Assembly (NCBI RefSeq): GCF_030540875.1
Contig: NZ_JAUOEM010000006.1
Location: 288,427-352,426, forward strand
Length of the DNA stretch: 64,000 nucleotides
Source: Flavivirga amylovorans
GTDB lineage: Bacteria; Bacteroidota; Bacteroidia; Flavobacteriales; Flavobacteriaceae
Direction of reading: 5' to 3'
Shown: positions 18,647 through 27,829 of the stretch, in pieces
How the letters are laid out: every line of letters starts with the position of its first letter
Numbering within the stretch: the first letter of the stretch is position 1
Translations under genes and position numbers: made by a program
Notes under the pieces: generated by a model
Database searches by the model: none
The model's input: the letters and a program-made list of their open reading frames with translations, nothing else
What the model was told of the DNA's origin: nothing

Positions 18647-21016
18647 TTATTCAATACCTTTTTTTTTCTGATGTTTTTTCATCCATGCTTCATTTTGTAA
18701 TTCTGAACAAGTCCTTAATCCTAGATGTTTTTCACAACTTAAATCTGCTATAGTTTTGACGTAATCAACTCCTGTATAGTTCTTAATAGTATCACTGTAT
18801 TCTGATAAGCCAAAACCTCCTCGGTTAGGAATCAATTCACTCCCAGTCAATAATAGGACTGGATTAGTTGTATCGAACTCCTTAGTCCTGAAATCATTGA
18901 CCAACTTTCTTAATAATACTTTTTCATCTTCCAAAAACTCTTCTTTCAATGTTGCAACAACTAAAGTTGTACCCTCCATTTGCTCGCCAAAAAACTTTAA
19001 ACGAAAATAATCCTTTTCACCTATAGACTTAAAAGTTTTACACTCGCAAACAAATGATTCAACCTTATTTTCATATTTGAAGCTCTTAGACAATACAACC
19101 AAATCTACTTCAAAATCATTCTTGTCTTTTTTTGCTTCAAAATCAAAAATAAATGATATACCTTCAGTACCATCAGACATATCAAGTTTAAACAATCTAA
19201 TAGTTAAAAAAACAGATAACAATCCATCTACTTTATTATTACGACTAAAAGGCCCTAGACCTCTGTAAACATATTTCAAACTACTTTTGGGGTCACTTTT
19301 AGGTAACTCAAACGTATTTCTACAAACTGAACACTTAAGTTCGTCATTTAAATCTTGTAGTAAATAAAATGTTCTTTGTTCACATACAGAACATTGAATT
19401 TTAACCCCAAATTCAATAATTTGCTTTCTTAAAAGTAGTTCAATAACATCTTTAGGCTTTTTAAACTCCGGGTAAGGTTTATGCTGATTTATTTTTCCAA
19501 CTAATTCTTCGACAGATACAACATTCCCATTTTCAAAAAGTTCAACGATTTTGATTGCATTACTTGTTGAGAACAAATTAGCTCCATGAATTCCTCCTAT
19601 ATTTTTTAAAACCTCATAACCAAGTTTCCCAGATGCTGTTTGCTTTATAGAAATATCTTTATTCACAAAATACTTAGAAAAAAACTTAAATGATTCAGGC
19701 AAATAAAAACTCACATTATCATCTTCATGATTTATATATTTAAAAATTCCGTTTTTACTTACTTTCCATTCATTCCTAAAACTAAAATCTCTAGTAATAC
19801 CAACCCAGTCTTTAGTAGTAATACCAGAAATTACCTCAGCATACTTACCTTCGTCTTCCCAATAACTTAGAGACAAATTACTCTTTAATAGCCCACTATT
19901 TGAAAATCTACTTTTGAATGGCAAAGGAGGTAATTTAAAATTTACATAACCAGCTTCTTCACTTTCAATAGTATCATGTTCACTATCAACAAAAATTTGA
20001 GGGCAAAAAACTAAATCACCTCTTAGGATTTCATTATAATCATGCCAAAAACGAGGAAACCAATGTTGATGTAGTAAAGAAACTTTTAGCTTTTCATCTG
20101 ATATAATTGAGTTAACATAATCCATAATAGGTTTTGGTTTAAAACTGCTCGATATTAATACATCGATTATTTTAAACTTAAATCGTTTTTCCCTAATCTC
20201 TAAATCTTTTAAAATTTCAATTATAGCCTCTTTATAAGGCACAGTTTTCATTTTAGATACTGGGACTGGAAATAATTTCCAACCTAAAGCTCTTAAATTC
20301 CAATAATCAATAACATCTAAAGTATCAGACGGATTAAGAAAGTACAGAACAGTGTTTTTAGAAATTCCCCTATCATACAATAATCTTGTTTTGTAAATAT
20401 TGATAAACCTTAAAGAAAGATTATTATTTTCAAAAAACTTATTGAAGGTTTTGTAATTAAAATCTATTTTTTCAATAAATGATTCCTTCAATAAATAATT
20501 TTGCACATATTTTATGTTAATGCTATTTAAAAATGTACCCTGCCAAGCATTTAGTAAAAGGTCATCCTTATTAATTTCAGGTATTCTGATTTTTAAATTA
20601 TCAGTTCTATTATATTTAAATTCTTCTTTTATTAAACTGTTTATTACTAAATCTATGCTTATACCTTTTTCTAAACTAAATCGTTCTAAATCTTCTTTAA
20701 ACTTTGACAAAGAAATCATTTTCACTTCTACTCCAAAAGCAATTAATTCTTCTTTATCTATATCATCATCATAAACAATAATATCTGGGTCATAATTTTT
20801 GATAATATTCCCGTAATAAACTTTACGAGATGCACCCATATTATACCTTAATCTATATTTTTCAGAAAACCTTTTGTAATATGGTATTATAGGAGAATAA
20901 ATACCACACCAGACCGAAAACAAGCACTTAATAGATTCCAATAAATCTTTTCTATTCGGTTTAATAAAAAAGCAAAACTTAATAGGACTTAATTCTTGAC
21001 GTAGATTAACTTTCAT
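18647..21016 (-). CDS. large unrecognised protein with zinc ribbon and PD-(D/E)xK-like motif
   Basis: The 789-residue protein has no signal peptide or TM segment. Residues about 540-568 hold two CxxC knuckles (Cys542/545 and Cys562/565), a zinc ribbon. Residues 636-660 read FEVD, then about 20 residues, then ECK (Asp638, Glu658, Lys660), the arrangement of a PD-(D/E)xK nuclease core. The N-terminal 100 residues have an alpha/beta look (WCGIYSPIIPYY, DPDIIVYDDD). The middle has a conserved-looking IDYWNLRALG segment (236-245). I do not recognise a named family. A nuclease-type defence effector, next to an ApeA-like gene in a mobile island, is the best inference. Confidence 0.65.
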   Translation of the reverse strand: MKVNLRQELSPIKFCFFIKPNRKDLLESIKCLFSVWCGIYSPIIPYYKRFSEKYRLRYNMGASRKVYYGNIIKNYDPDIIVYDDDIDKEELIAFGVEVKMISLSKFKEDLERFSLEKGISIDLVINSLIKEEFKYNRTDNLKIRIPEINKDDLLLNAWQGTFLNSINIKYVQNYLLKESFIEKIDFNYKTFNKFFENNNLSLRFINIYKTRLLYDRGISKNTVLYFLNPSDTLDVIDYWNLRALGWKLFPVPVSKMKTVPYKEAIIEILKDLEIREKRFKFKIIDVLISSSFKPKPIMDYVNSIISDEKLKVSLLHQHWFPRFWHDYNEILRGDLVFCPQIFVDSEHDTIESEEAGYVNFKLPPLPFKSRFSNSGLLKSNLSLSYWEDEGKYAEVISGITTKDWVGITRDFSFRNEWKVSKNGIFKYINHEDDNVSFYLPESFKFFSKYFVNKDISIKQTASGKLGYEVLKNIGGIHGANLFSTSNAIKIVELFENGNVVSVEELVGKINQHKPYPEFKKPKDVIELLLRKQIIEFGVKIQCSVCEQRTFYLLQDLNDELKCSVCRNTFELPKSDPKSSLKYVYRGLGPFSRNNKVDGLLSVFLTIRLFKLDMSDGTEGISFIFDFEAKKDKNDFEVDLVVLSKSFKYENKVESFVCECKTFKSIGEKDYFRLKFFGEQMEGTTLVVATLKEEFLEDEKVLLRKLVNDFRTKEFDTTNPVLLLTGSELIPNRGGFGLSEYSDTIKNYTGVDYVKTIADLSCEKHLGLRTCSELQNEAWMKKHQKKKGIE

Positions 21017-21082
21017 TTGTAATTAAATTTTTAAAACTAAAAAAGTACATGAAATAACTTATAAAATAAAATCTAATATAAA

Positions 21083-21244
21083 CTATCCCAAAGAAGCTAT
21101 CCTATTCTTAATAAATTCTATTTCTTTTTTTAAGTTCAAGCGTTTTAATTCCTTTTGTATTTCACTCCTTTTATAAGATTCTTTCTCAATAGCTAATTGT
21201 TTTCTTTTTAAAGAAATTTTATTTTCTATGTCTTCTATTTCCAT
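21083..21244 (-). CDS. small coiled-coil protein
   Basis: A 53-residue frame (MEIEDIENKISLKRKQLAIE, ending NRIASLG) with a continuous charged heptad pattern of Lys, Glu, Leu and Ile, so it is predicted to be one long coiled coil. It lies between the nuclease-like gene and the 78-residue gene, all on the minus strand. The coding call rests on the open frame and strong helix propensity. No family is recognised. Confidence 0.5.
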   Translation of the reverse strand: MEIEDIENKISLKRKQLAIEKESYKRSEIQKELKRLNLKKEIEFIKNRIASLG

Positions 21245-21330
21245 ATCAAAAAATTATATTCATTTTATTAATCACTTAGAGTGAAATACCTATTTTATAT
21301 CATAAACATTATATCTAAATGATTTTACTA

Positions 21331-21356
21331 GCACTTATAACCGTACGTACAAGTGC
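21331..21356. repeat. inverted repeat within the island
   Basis: GCACTT (21331-21336) and AAGTGC (21351-21356) flank CCGTACGTAC-containing DNA in a 202-nt non-coding gap. It may be a terminator-like or transfer-origin-like structure. Sequence alone does not decide. Confidence 0.35.
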
Positions 21357-21446
21357 CAAATGGTACTCAAAAAAATTATAAAAAAATTTCTTTAATCAAT
21401 CCAAATATCTATATCAACAGCGCCATTGCCTAGTACATGAGAAAGG

Positions 21447-21683
21447 TTACAGCTGAAAACTCTCATCTTCCAACCTCATCTGTTCTGTAAGGACACCCCT
21501 CCTTTCACATTCAAAAAGGATATCTAGCATAGCATTATTTTTCAGATAGTTATACTCTTGCCATAAGTTATAATCAGAAATATCAGCGTTTTCCTCATAA
21601 TTATATTTAACATAATCTATCATTAACTTTTTTAAAACAGGATTTTTATCAAAACCTGTTACTTCATATTCGTAATTTTCCAT
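21447..21683 (-). CDS. hypothetical small acidic protein
   Basis: The 78-residue cytosolic protein (begins MENYEYEVTGFDKNPVLKK) is acidic and predicted helical, with no recognised motif. It lies 28 nt downstream of the HTH gene at 21712-22143 in the same direction and probably shares its transcript. Confidence 0.6.
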   Translation of the reverse strand: MENYEYEVTGFDKNPVLKKLMIDYVKYNYEENADISDYNLWQEYNYLKNNAMLDILFECERRGVLTEQMRLEDESFQL

Positions 21684-21711
21684 TTTCTCTTATTTTTTTA
21701 ATTTTATTATT

Positions 21712-22143
21712 TTAAATCCATCTTTCTGGATATATGATTGCCACCCTGAGTGTTTTAATCAATTTTTTTCTATTAGAACAGTTAGTATACAAGTGAATGT
21801 GATTTTGACCGTTAGCCTTCTTCTTTTCGATGGTATAGCTTATTTCAATACCCTTTATGGGAAGCAACTCAACCACATACTCCATAATTATTTTTATCTC
21901 GCTTTCCTTATAAGTATAATTTGGGTCAACAGTTAAAGCGTAATACTTTTTACCTCTTATCCTAACCGGTTTAAACTTTGTTATAATCATTCTATGTATT
22001 TGCCACCTACCATTTGAATCCTTAATTAATAAGTTCTTATACTTACCACTTTCTTTATAATAAATAATTCTATTTCTAATCTGTTTGCCACTTAACTTCA
22101 TTCTTTTACTAACTTCTGAAACACTATAATATTCTTTTTCCAT
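21712..22143 (-). CDS. HTH-domain protein with an HxH motif
   Basis: From the ATG at 22143 the product is 143 residues. A frame to 22176 exists, but MEKEYYSVSEVSKRMKLSGK is a typical N-terminus. The N-terminal part is a MerR/excisionase-like helix-turn-helix (VSEVSKRMKLSGKQIRNRI). The C-terminal part contains NGQNHIHLYTNC, whose His-Ile-His resembles the HUH motif of rolling-circle or relaxase nucleases. A downstream catalytic Tyr is not evident, so the HUH assignment is tentative. It may be a mobile-element regulator or a remnant replication protein. Confidence 0.55.
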   Translation of the reverse strand: MEKEYYSVSEVSKRMKLSGKQIRNRIIYYKESGKYKNLLIKDSNGRWQIHRMIITKFKPVRIRGKKYYALTVDPNYTYKESEIKIIMEYVVELLPIKGIEISYTIEKKKANGQNHIHLYTNCSNRKKLIKTLRVAIIYPERWI

Positions 22144-22465
22144 AATCACTTTTTTATATACCACATCCATTAACAAGATGCCTTATTTCCCATTACCAAT
22201 AGGTCTTTATTTTAAATAGTGAGAAATACAAAAAAGTTTAACCTTTTTATAACTTTTCCAGAAAATAATATGTAAGAGATTAATTATTAAATAATTACAA
22301 TGGTTTTTATTTTATAATTATTATTTTTGATTGTTACTTTGTTATATAACAATCTCCCTATTTTCAATTTTCCCTATGTAATTGATTATTACGCAACATC
22401 CTATTCATTGTATGATTTACATTGAATATTTTTTGTATCACGTAACCAATTAAATTTTTTAAAAT

Positions 22466-22864
22466 ATGGAAAATTACACAGTAGGCAACAACACCCCAAT
22501 TAAAGTAAAAACTAGTATTTCAACCGAAGGCACGGCATTTACTTTCGTATCACTAGACAATCCAGAAGAGCCAAATAAATATATTCCTGATATTGCTTAT
22601 AATCTAACATTTAACTCCAGACGTAAACAAATTGCTGGAGGGAAAAATCTAAAAAACAGAGTAATTCGAATAAAAACCATTGTAGATTTTCTTATCAATT
22701 TCAACAATGAAGAAACATTCAATTTAGCTGTTGAACAAGCAAAGAATAGTTATAAAGTAGAAATGTTTGGAGGAACTCCTTCTGAAATTGAGGCAAGCTA
22801 TGATGTTTATCCAAACTTTGAACTTAACGGAATTGAATTTTTTACAGAAATCTCTTTATCTTAA
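22466..22864 (+). CDS. hypothetical protein, first gene of an exported-protein pair
   Basis: The 132-residue protein (begins MENYTVGNNTPIKVKTSIST) has no signal peptide. It alternates short beta strands with polar turns and ends in an aromatic beta segment (FELNGIEFFTEISLS). No family is recognised. It precedes the outer-membrane-like gene by 12 nt on the same strand, so the two are co-transcribed. Confidence 0.65.
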   Translation: MENYTVGNNTPIKVKTSISTEGTAFTFVSLDNPEEPNKYIPDIAYNLTFNSRRKQIAGGKNLKNRVIRIKTIVDFLINFNNEETFNLAVEQAKNSYKVEMFGGTPSEIEASYDVYPNFELNGIEFFTEISLS

Positions 22865-22876
22865 AAAGCACTAATC

Positions 22877-24013
22877 ATGAAAAAATCACTTACTATAATG
22901 CTGATAATTTGCTATTTTACAATTTCAGCACAAGAAAACGGAAAAACAGATATAAAAAGTCTCGCACCACCAAATTCACCAGCTTTCATTTTAATGGATA
23001 TCAGTCCTTCTAGCATAGTTGTTCCTGATAATATACAAGTACTTGCTGTACAAACCTTGTCTGCTTTTTCTAATGAAAATAATACTGATAGTAATTTTGC
23101 TATTGAATTTCAACCTTACTGGTATACAAAAAATAGAGAAGTAGATTTTTTTGAGTATAACAATTACAAATCTTCAAAGTCAAAAAAAAATATAACTAAT
23201 GCGTTCGATTATGACAGGTATGATATATTTGGAGATATTGGAAAGAAGGCTTCTATATCTATTGCTTATACAACAGGTACTTTTGACGTTTTTGAAGACA
23301 ATCGCTCTTATATTTCCTTAGGAGCCAAGACTAGACTAATAAAAGTTGTTAGGAAAAATGATTTATTAAATTTTAAACAAGCTTATGATGATTACGAGAA
23401 TATTAAAACAGACCCGTCAATTATGGCGGCAGTTGCTGCTGCTCAAGCAGGGCAATCACTTCAAGCAATAAAAAAAGAACCTCTTTATAAAGATTTACGT
23501 GAGAAATTATGGACTGCAATCAACAAAAGACCATTACTAGCAATTGATATAGCTTCAGCTTTTAGTTATTCAGTAGGAGATGAAAATAACATAAGCGATG
23601 ATAGTTTTGGAAGATTTGGATTATGGTTATCAGCTGATTTTGCATTTCCAATTACCGAAGACAATAAAAATTACATTCACATTTTTGGGGTAGCAAAATA
23701 TCTACGTGATGGACTTAATATTAATCCACAAACCAATAGTTCTTTTATTACAACCGCCTACGATTATGGAACTAAAATTGAATTAGAATTGAACAAATTC
23801 TCATTTGCTTATGAATATTTAACTCGCAATAATGAAAATTCTGAAGATGAGAATCGTTCTATTGGGACTTTTCGTTATTCAATAAATAACTTGTTCGCAA
23901 TAACTGGAGGCTTTGGAGAAAACTTCTCAAATGAAAGTGGTAACAACATTGCTTTATTTGGAATACAATTCGGCTTAGACTCAGGTGGAACAATTGGAAT
24001 TCCTAAACTTTAG
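22877..24013 (+). CDS. hypothetical exported protein, probable outer-membrane beta-barrel
   Basis: The 378-residue protein has a signal peptide (SLTIMLIICYFTISAQ) and a body rich in amphipathic beta strands: FAIEFQPYWYT, ISLGAKTRLIKV, FGRFGLWLSADFAFPI and a glycine-rich end (NNIALFGIQFGLDSGG). This suggests an outer-membrane barrel, though no family is recognised. One helical segment (ADAVAAAQAGQ-type, about residues 190-215) interrupts the pattern. Its 3' end overlaps the convergent recombinase by 11 nt, so it is the last cargo gene of the island. Confidence 0.65.
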   Translation: MKKSLTIMLIICYFTISAQENGKTDIKSLAPPNSPAFILMDISPSSIVVPDNIQVLAVQTLSAFSNENNTDSNFAIEFQPYWYTKNREVDFFEYNNYKSSKSKKNITNAFDYDRYDIFGDIGKKASISIAYTTGTFDVFEDNRSYISLGAKTRLIKVVRKNDLLNFKQAYDDYENIKTDPSIMAAVAAAQAGQSLQAIKKEPLYKDLREKLWTAINKRPLLAIDIASAFSYSVGDENNISDDSFGRFGLWLSADFAFPITEDNKNYIHIFGVAKYLRDGLNINPQTNSSFITTAYDYGTKIELELNKFSFAYEYLTRNNENSEDENRSIGTFRYSINNLFAITGGFGENFSNESGNNIALFGIQFGLDSGGTIGIPKL

Positions 24014-25474
24014 AATAAACCTTTGACTGTATTTTATCTAAAGAATTTAAAAACGTAAGTGCTTTGTCTACCATACTTGAGTTGTTATAAACTGCCATCA
24101 TATTACTTACGTTTTTTTTCTTTGGATGAGTTATTGATTCAACAATATTTTGATTAATACCTTTCAATCCTAAGTTAGTCACAAATGACCTTCTACAATC
24201 ATGTGTAGTAATTAATTTATACTTCGGAATTTTGAGCGTTTCCAATTTACCATCACGAAAACTAATTTTTGTATGTTCTTCCAAAGAATCAATTTTCAAT
24301 AAAGCGCAAAGTATTTTAAGGTGCTTATTTACACTTTCTTTGAATACAGGAAACTTACCCATATTCTTATTTAAAACATCTTGTACAGGTTTTAAAAGTG
24401 GTATAATTACTTCTGTTTTGGTTTTATTTACATAAACTTTTACTCCTTTGAATGATTTTCCATTATTTGAATACAATTTAGGCTTAAGAGTACATAATGT
24501 TGTCATATCTTCAATTCGCAACCCCATTAGGGAAGCTAAAATTAAATACTGTTTAGCATTTAATAACTCTGGTTCATGCACTTCTGTATTAATTATCTTT
24601 TCTAGTTCGGATTCGTTTATATATATTTCTTTTTCTGCCGGTGGATTTTCTAACATTAAATTAGAATCTTCTAAATCCAAAGTCATATTATAACCGTCCC
24701 TTTTCCCTAAACGCAAAACCCTATGAAGCAGCTTAATGTATTTATTTATCGATTTAACATTATACCCAGTCGGGTCTTTTCGTTGTTTTTTAGTTTGATT
24801 AGGATTATCGACTTCTATTTCTCCCCTATATATAGAATCTACCACACCAAAAAATTTCCATTGAAATTGTTTATTATTAAAATCTGAAAAGAATACTTCT
24901 TTTTTAGTTGCTATTTGGTAGTTCTCAAACATTCTGGACAATGACACATAAGTTTTTATATGATTTGGTGATAATGCATTTTCTTTCCTTGTTTTGCATC
25001 TACTCTATCTGCTTTTATTTTATCATACAAATATTCTAAAACTGACTTTTGTTTTATTACTTCTCCTGCCTTTCTTCCTAGTTCAATTTCTAATAAATCT
25101 TTAAATTCTTTAGGTGTAGGATTATGTTTTTTTATATAAAAATGATTAGTTACTTCAATAACAGCATTTTCAATTTGCTCTAATTTAGTTCTAATAGACC
25201 TATTAACCCTCGAATATTTATCAAATATCTTTTTATCAAAAGAAAACACCTTTTTACTTCCTTTCTCAATTTGTTTTCCAAAGTTCTCAGGCTTTATTCT
25301 ACATCCAGTGGCTATCTTTATAGGTTTATATTTTTTACGGTCAGAATTAAAGTTTTTAACAGATTTACCATAATCTATTTCGGAATAGCCAATGCTTATA
25401 TCTAAAAAGATTTTACGTTCACCATTTCTATTTTCATGACTATCCAAATAGAATCTTAAAAAAGGTTGTTTCAT
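24003..25474 (-). pseudogene. frameshifted tyrosine recombinase (site-specific integrase)
   Basis: Two frames together make one integrase of about 490 residues. The upstream frame (25474 to 24956) carries the N-terminal arm-binding and SAM-like part and ends at a TAA. The downstream frame (to 24003) carries the rest of the core and the catalytic domain. Catalytic residues are present: Arg in SLMGLRIEDM, His-x-x-Arg in THDCRR, His in THPKK and Tyr in AVYNNS. The join near 24950 requires a -1 shift. No classical slippery heptamer lies just before the stop. The likely cause is mutation or a sequencing error. It lies next to the right attachment site, as expected for the recombinase that inserted the island. 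Confidence 0.85.
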
Positions 25475-25638
25475 AATACATTCGTAAATTACGTTGTAAA
25501 ATTATGATATTTTTTGATATAAATTGAAACTAAATGAAATAAACAATTTATAAAAAATCTTATAAACCTTGTTTTTAAAGAGGTTTATGATATATATTGG
25601 ATAGAACTGATATTAAATGAAATTGTGGTGCTAGAGTG

Positions 25639-25651
25639 CTGGAGGTACCAC
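25639..25651 (+). repeat. attR-like direct repeat
   Basis: An exact copy of the tRNA-Phe 3' end CTGGAGGTACCAC. A degenerate copy of the tRNA terminator's left arm follows at 25665-25680. This marks the right boundary of the island. Confidence 0.85.
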
Positions 25652-26208
25652 TTTTAAAATTCATAAACCCTTGATTATCAGTAGATTTTCAAGATTTTTT
25701 TTAGTTACTGCTCTAGAAAATGTTCCGGAATGTTATGAGTTCCTACAAAAGGAACCAGTTAGTTTTGATCTCAACCATATCCTAATACCCAATCTTCACC
25801 CAAACCCTAGTACTCCCATTGATCTTACTAAACAAATCCTTGAGATAACTAATCATATTAATCCATATAGTCCATTTTTAGAAATTTCGAAAGTTTTGAT
25901 GTGGAAAGGAGATTCTATTTTGCTAAGTATTTTTTGGAATATTACGATAATTCTGATTACGGTTCTTATAAAAGAACCGTAATCAGAGAACGGTTTGACA
26001 ATCCTGAACAAACTTTTTGGGACTCCAATTCAAAAAATTTCACCCCTATTTGTTGCATTGGCAAGATTGGGAGGAAGCCCAATAAATATATTATTGAAAG
26101 TGTTATTAAAAGCCCCTCCTATCGCAGGTTCAGAAATCCTACCCCTTCCCTATTGCCACCAATAGAATCTCACCAGAGTATTAATCAAGAGATTCGTTTA
26201 CCTTTTGT
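25652..26208. other. 557-nt stretch without a recognisable gene, with a strong hairpin
   Basis: Open frames at 25671-25982 and 25901-26212 overlap each other and encode low-complexity peptides with no recognised family, so I do not call them. A perfect 16-bp inverted repeat, TCTGATTACGGTTCTT at 25952-25967 and its complement at 25972-25987, has a 4-nt loop. The stretch may be decayed DNA between the island and the alginate locus. Confidence 0.5.
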
Positions 26209-26962
26209 TTAGGAGAATGCTAATCCCCCATTAATATCTATATTATTTCCGGTAATGAATGAAGCTTCATCTGATGCCAAATAAGCCACTAAATCTGCTA
26301 CTTTTCAGGGTTTCCTTCTCTTTTTAAAGGCGTGCTCCCTGCTACTTTAGTTCTTACCTCATTTTTGGTAAAATCATCATGAAATTTTGTTCCAATCAAT
26401 CCTGGACAAATAGCATTTACTCGAACCCCTTTAGGCCCTAGTTCTTTCGCCATTGACCTGGTAAATGTAGTGACAGCTCCCTTAGAAGAAGCATATAATG
26501 AAGATCCGCCACCACGCCATCTCTTGCAGCTTGTGAAGAAATATTGATGATTGAACTTCCTTTCCTCATTAAAGATTCGAAAGCTTGCATAACAAAAACA
26601 GTAGATCTAAAATTAACTCCTAAAACTAAATCATAAAAAGACTCGTCTAGTTCTTGCAATGTTTTTCTAGCAAAAAGACCACCAGCATTATTCACTAAAA
26701 TATCTATTTTATCTCCAAATGCTTCTACTGCCTTTGCTCTTAAATTCTTAATATCATCTAGTTTTGAGACATCTGCTTTAACTGCAATAGCTTCTCCTCC
26801 CATAGATTTTATTTCATCTACAGTAATATTGGCTCCAGATTCAGAGTTATAATAATTTACAATCACCTTAACCCCTTCTTTGGCAAGCTTAATAGATATT
26901 GCTTTTCCAATATCTCTAGAACCTCCTGTAACAACTGCTACTTTTCCATTTAATGTACTCAT
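26209..26962 (-). pseudogene. degraded SDR-family oxidoreductase
   Basis: Starting at ATG 26962 the frame has TGGSRDIGKAI (cofactor motif TGxxxGIG-like), NNAGG and [10 protein letters not shown]. It then loses frame near 26515. The continuation in another frame has [19 protein letters not shown] (the catalytic YxxxK). A second shift at about 26309 restores DLVAYLASDEASFITGN to the end at 26209. With two frameshifts the gene is a pseudogene. The intact SDR next door is a paralogue with the same layout. Confidence 0.85.
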
Positions 26963-27027
26963 ATTATTTGGGTCTCTAATAATTATTTCATTAGGAAACT
27001 GCTTCAAATTTAAGCCAAAACCAAATA

Positions 27028-27792
27028 TTATATTCCTAAACCTTGACCACCACCAATTTGGATTGTTTCGGCTGTTATAAAAGAAGCATCTTTACTAGTT
27101 AAAAAAGATACAACACCAGCAACCTCTTCTGGTTGGCCTAGTCTACCTAGCATTATGTTGTTTTTCCAAGATGCAAAAACCTCTGGTTTAGTTGATTTAA
27201 TTTGTTTATGAAAATCAGTATCGATTGTACCAGGTGATACTGCATTAACCCGAATACCATATTCGGCTAAATCTTTTGCCAACGCTCTGGTTATTGTATG
27301 TACAGCAGCCTTAGATGTTCCGTAAATTCCTGCTCCAGGCCCACCAGCATTCCATCCGGCATTCGATGTATAATTAATTATTGATGCATTATCGCTTTTT
27401 TTAAGAAATGGGATGGCTGCTCTTGAAGCAAAAAATGTTGAGTCTAGGTTTAATGCCATTACAAAACGGTAAAACTCAGTAGTCATATCTTCAAACCTAG
27501 ATCTACCTCCTAAACCTCCTGCATTGTTTACAAGAACATCAATTTTACCATATTTTTCTCCAATTTTATTAATATTTGAAGTTACTGCTTCTTCATTGGT
27601 AACATCAAAACCGTAGTATTCTGCATTAATACCTGCAACTTTCAATTCTTTTACTTTGTCAGCTCCAACTTCGTCCTCTATACCATTTAAAACTACAGTA
27701 TAGCCATCTTGTCCAAGCCGTTTAGCTACTTGAAAACCTATTCCTCCAGTAGCACCAGTTACTACGGCTACTTTAACATTTGAATTACTCAT
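27028..27792 (-). CDS. SDR oxidoreductase, probable DEH (alginate monouronate) reductase
   Basis: The 254-residue classical SDR has TGATGGIG (residues about 13-20) for NAD(P) binding, NNAGG, a serine in IINYTSNAG, and the catalytic YGTSK (Tyr and Lys) around residues 150-160. In alginate loci, such SDRs reduce 4-deoxy-L-erythro-5-hexoseulose uronate (DEH) to 2-keto-3-deoxygluconate. The location beside a hexuronate-type MFS transporter, a GntR regulator and alginate lyases supports that role. The enzyme's own sequence does not fix the substrate. The nearby degraded SDR is a paralogue. Confidence 0.83.
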   Translation of the reverse strand: MSNSNVKVAVVTGATGGIGFQVAKRLGQDGYTVVLNGIEDEVGADKVKELKVAGINAEYYGFDVTNEEAVTSNINKIGEKYGKIDVLVNNAGGLGGRSRFEDMTTEFYRFVMALNLDSTFFASRAAIPFLKKSDNASIINYTSNAGWNAGGPGAGIYGTSKAAVHTITRALAKDLAEYGIRVNAVSPGTIDTDFHKQIKSTKPEVFASWKNNIMLGRLGQPEEVAGVVSFLTSKDASFITAETIQIGGGQGLGI

Positions 27793-27829
27793 ATCTTTAA
27801 TTTTATTTTTATTACTTGTTTTTATGTTC

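Larger units (their letters stand above)
14472..25651. mobile_element. integrated genomic island at tRNA-Phe
   Basis: A segment of about 11.2 kb is bounded by the 13-bp direct repeat CTGGAGGTACCAC, which is the 3' end of tRNA-Phe (14472-14484) and recurs at 25639-25651. Inside, next to the right repeat, is a tyrosine recombinase (frameshifted), and next to the left repeat is a small HTH protein. The cargo is accessory: ion channel, lipoprotein, XRE regulator, ApeA-like HEPN protein, large nuclease-like protein, small DNA-binding proteins and an exported pair. No conjugation genes are present, so it is an integrative island rather than a full ICE. The recombinase frameshift suggests it is now fixed. 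Confidence 0.87.

Noticed and set aside
24003..24947. Separate GTG-start integrase gene
   Set aside because: It is the catalytic half of the frameshifted recombinase, starting mid-domain.
25671..26212. Two overlapping plus-strand frames
   Set aside because: Low-complexity peptides with no recognised family; the second is built around the hairpin repeat.
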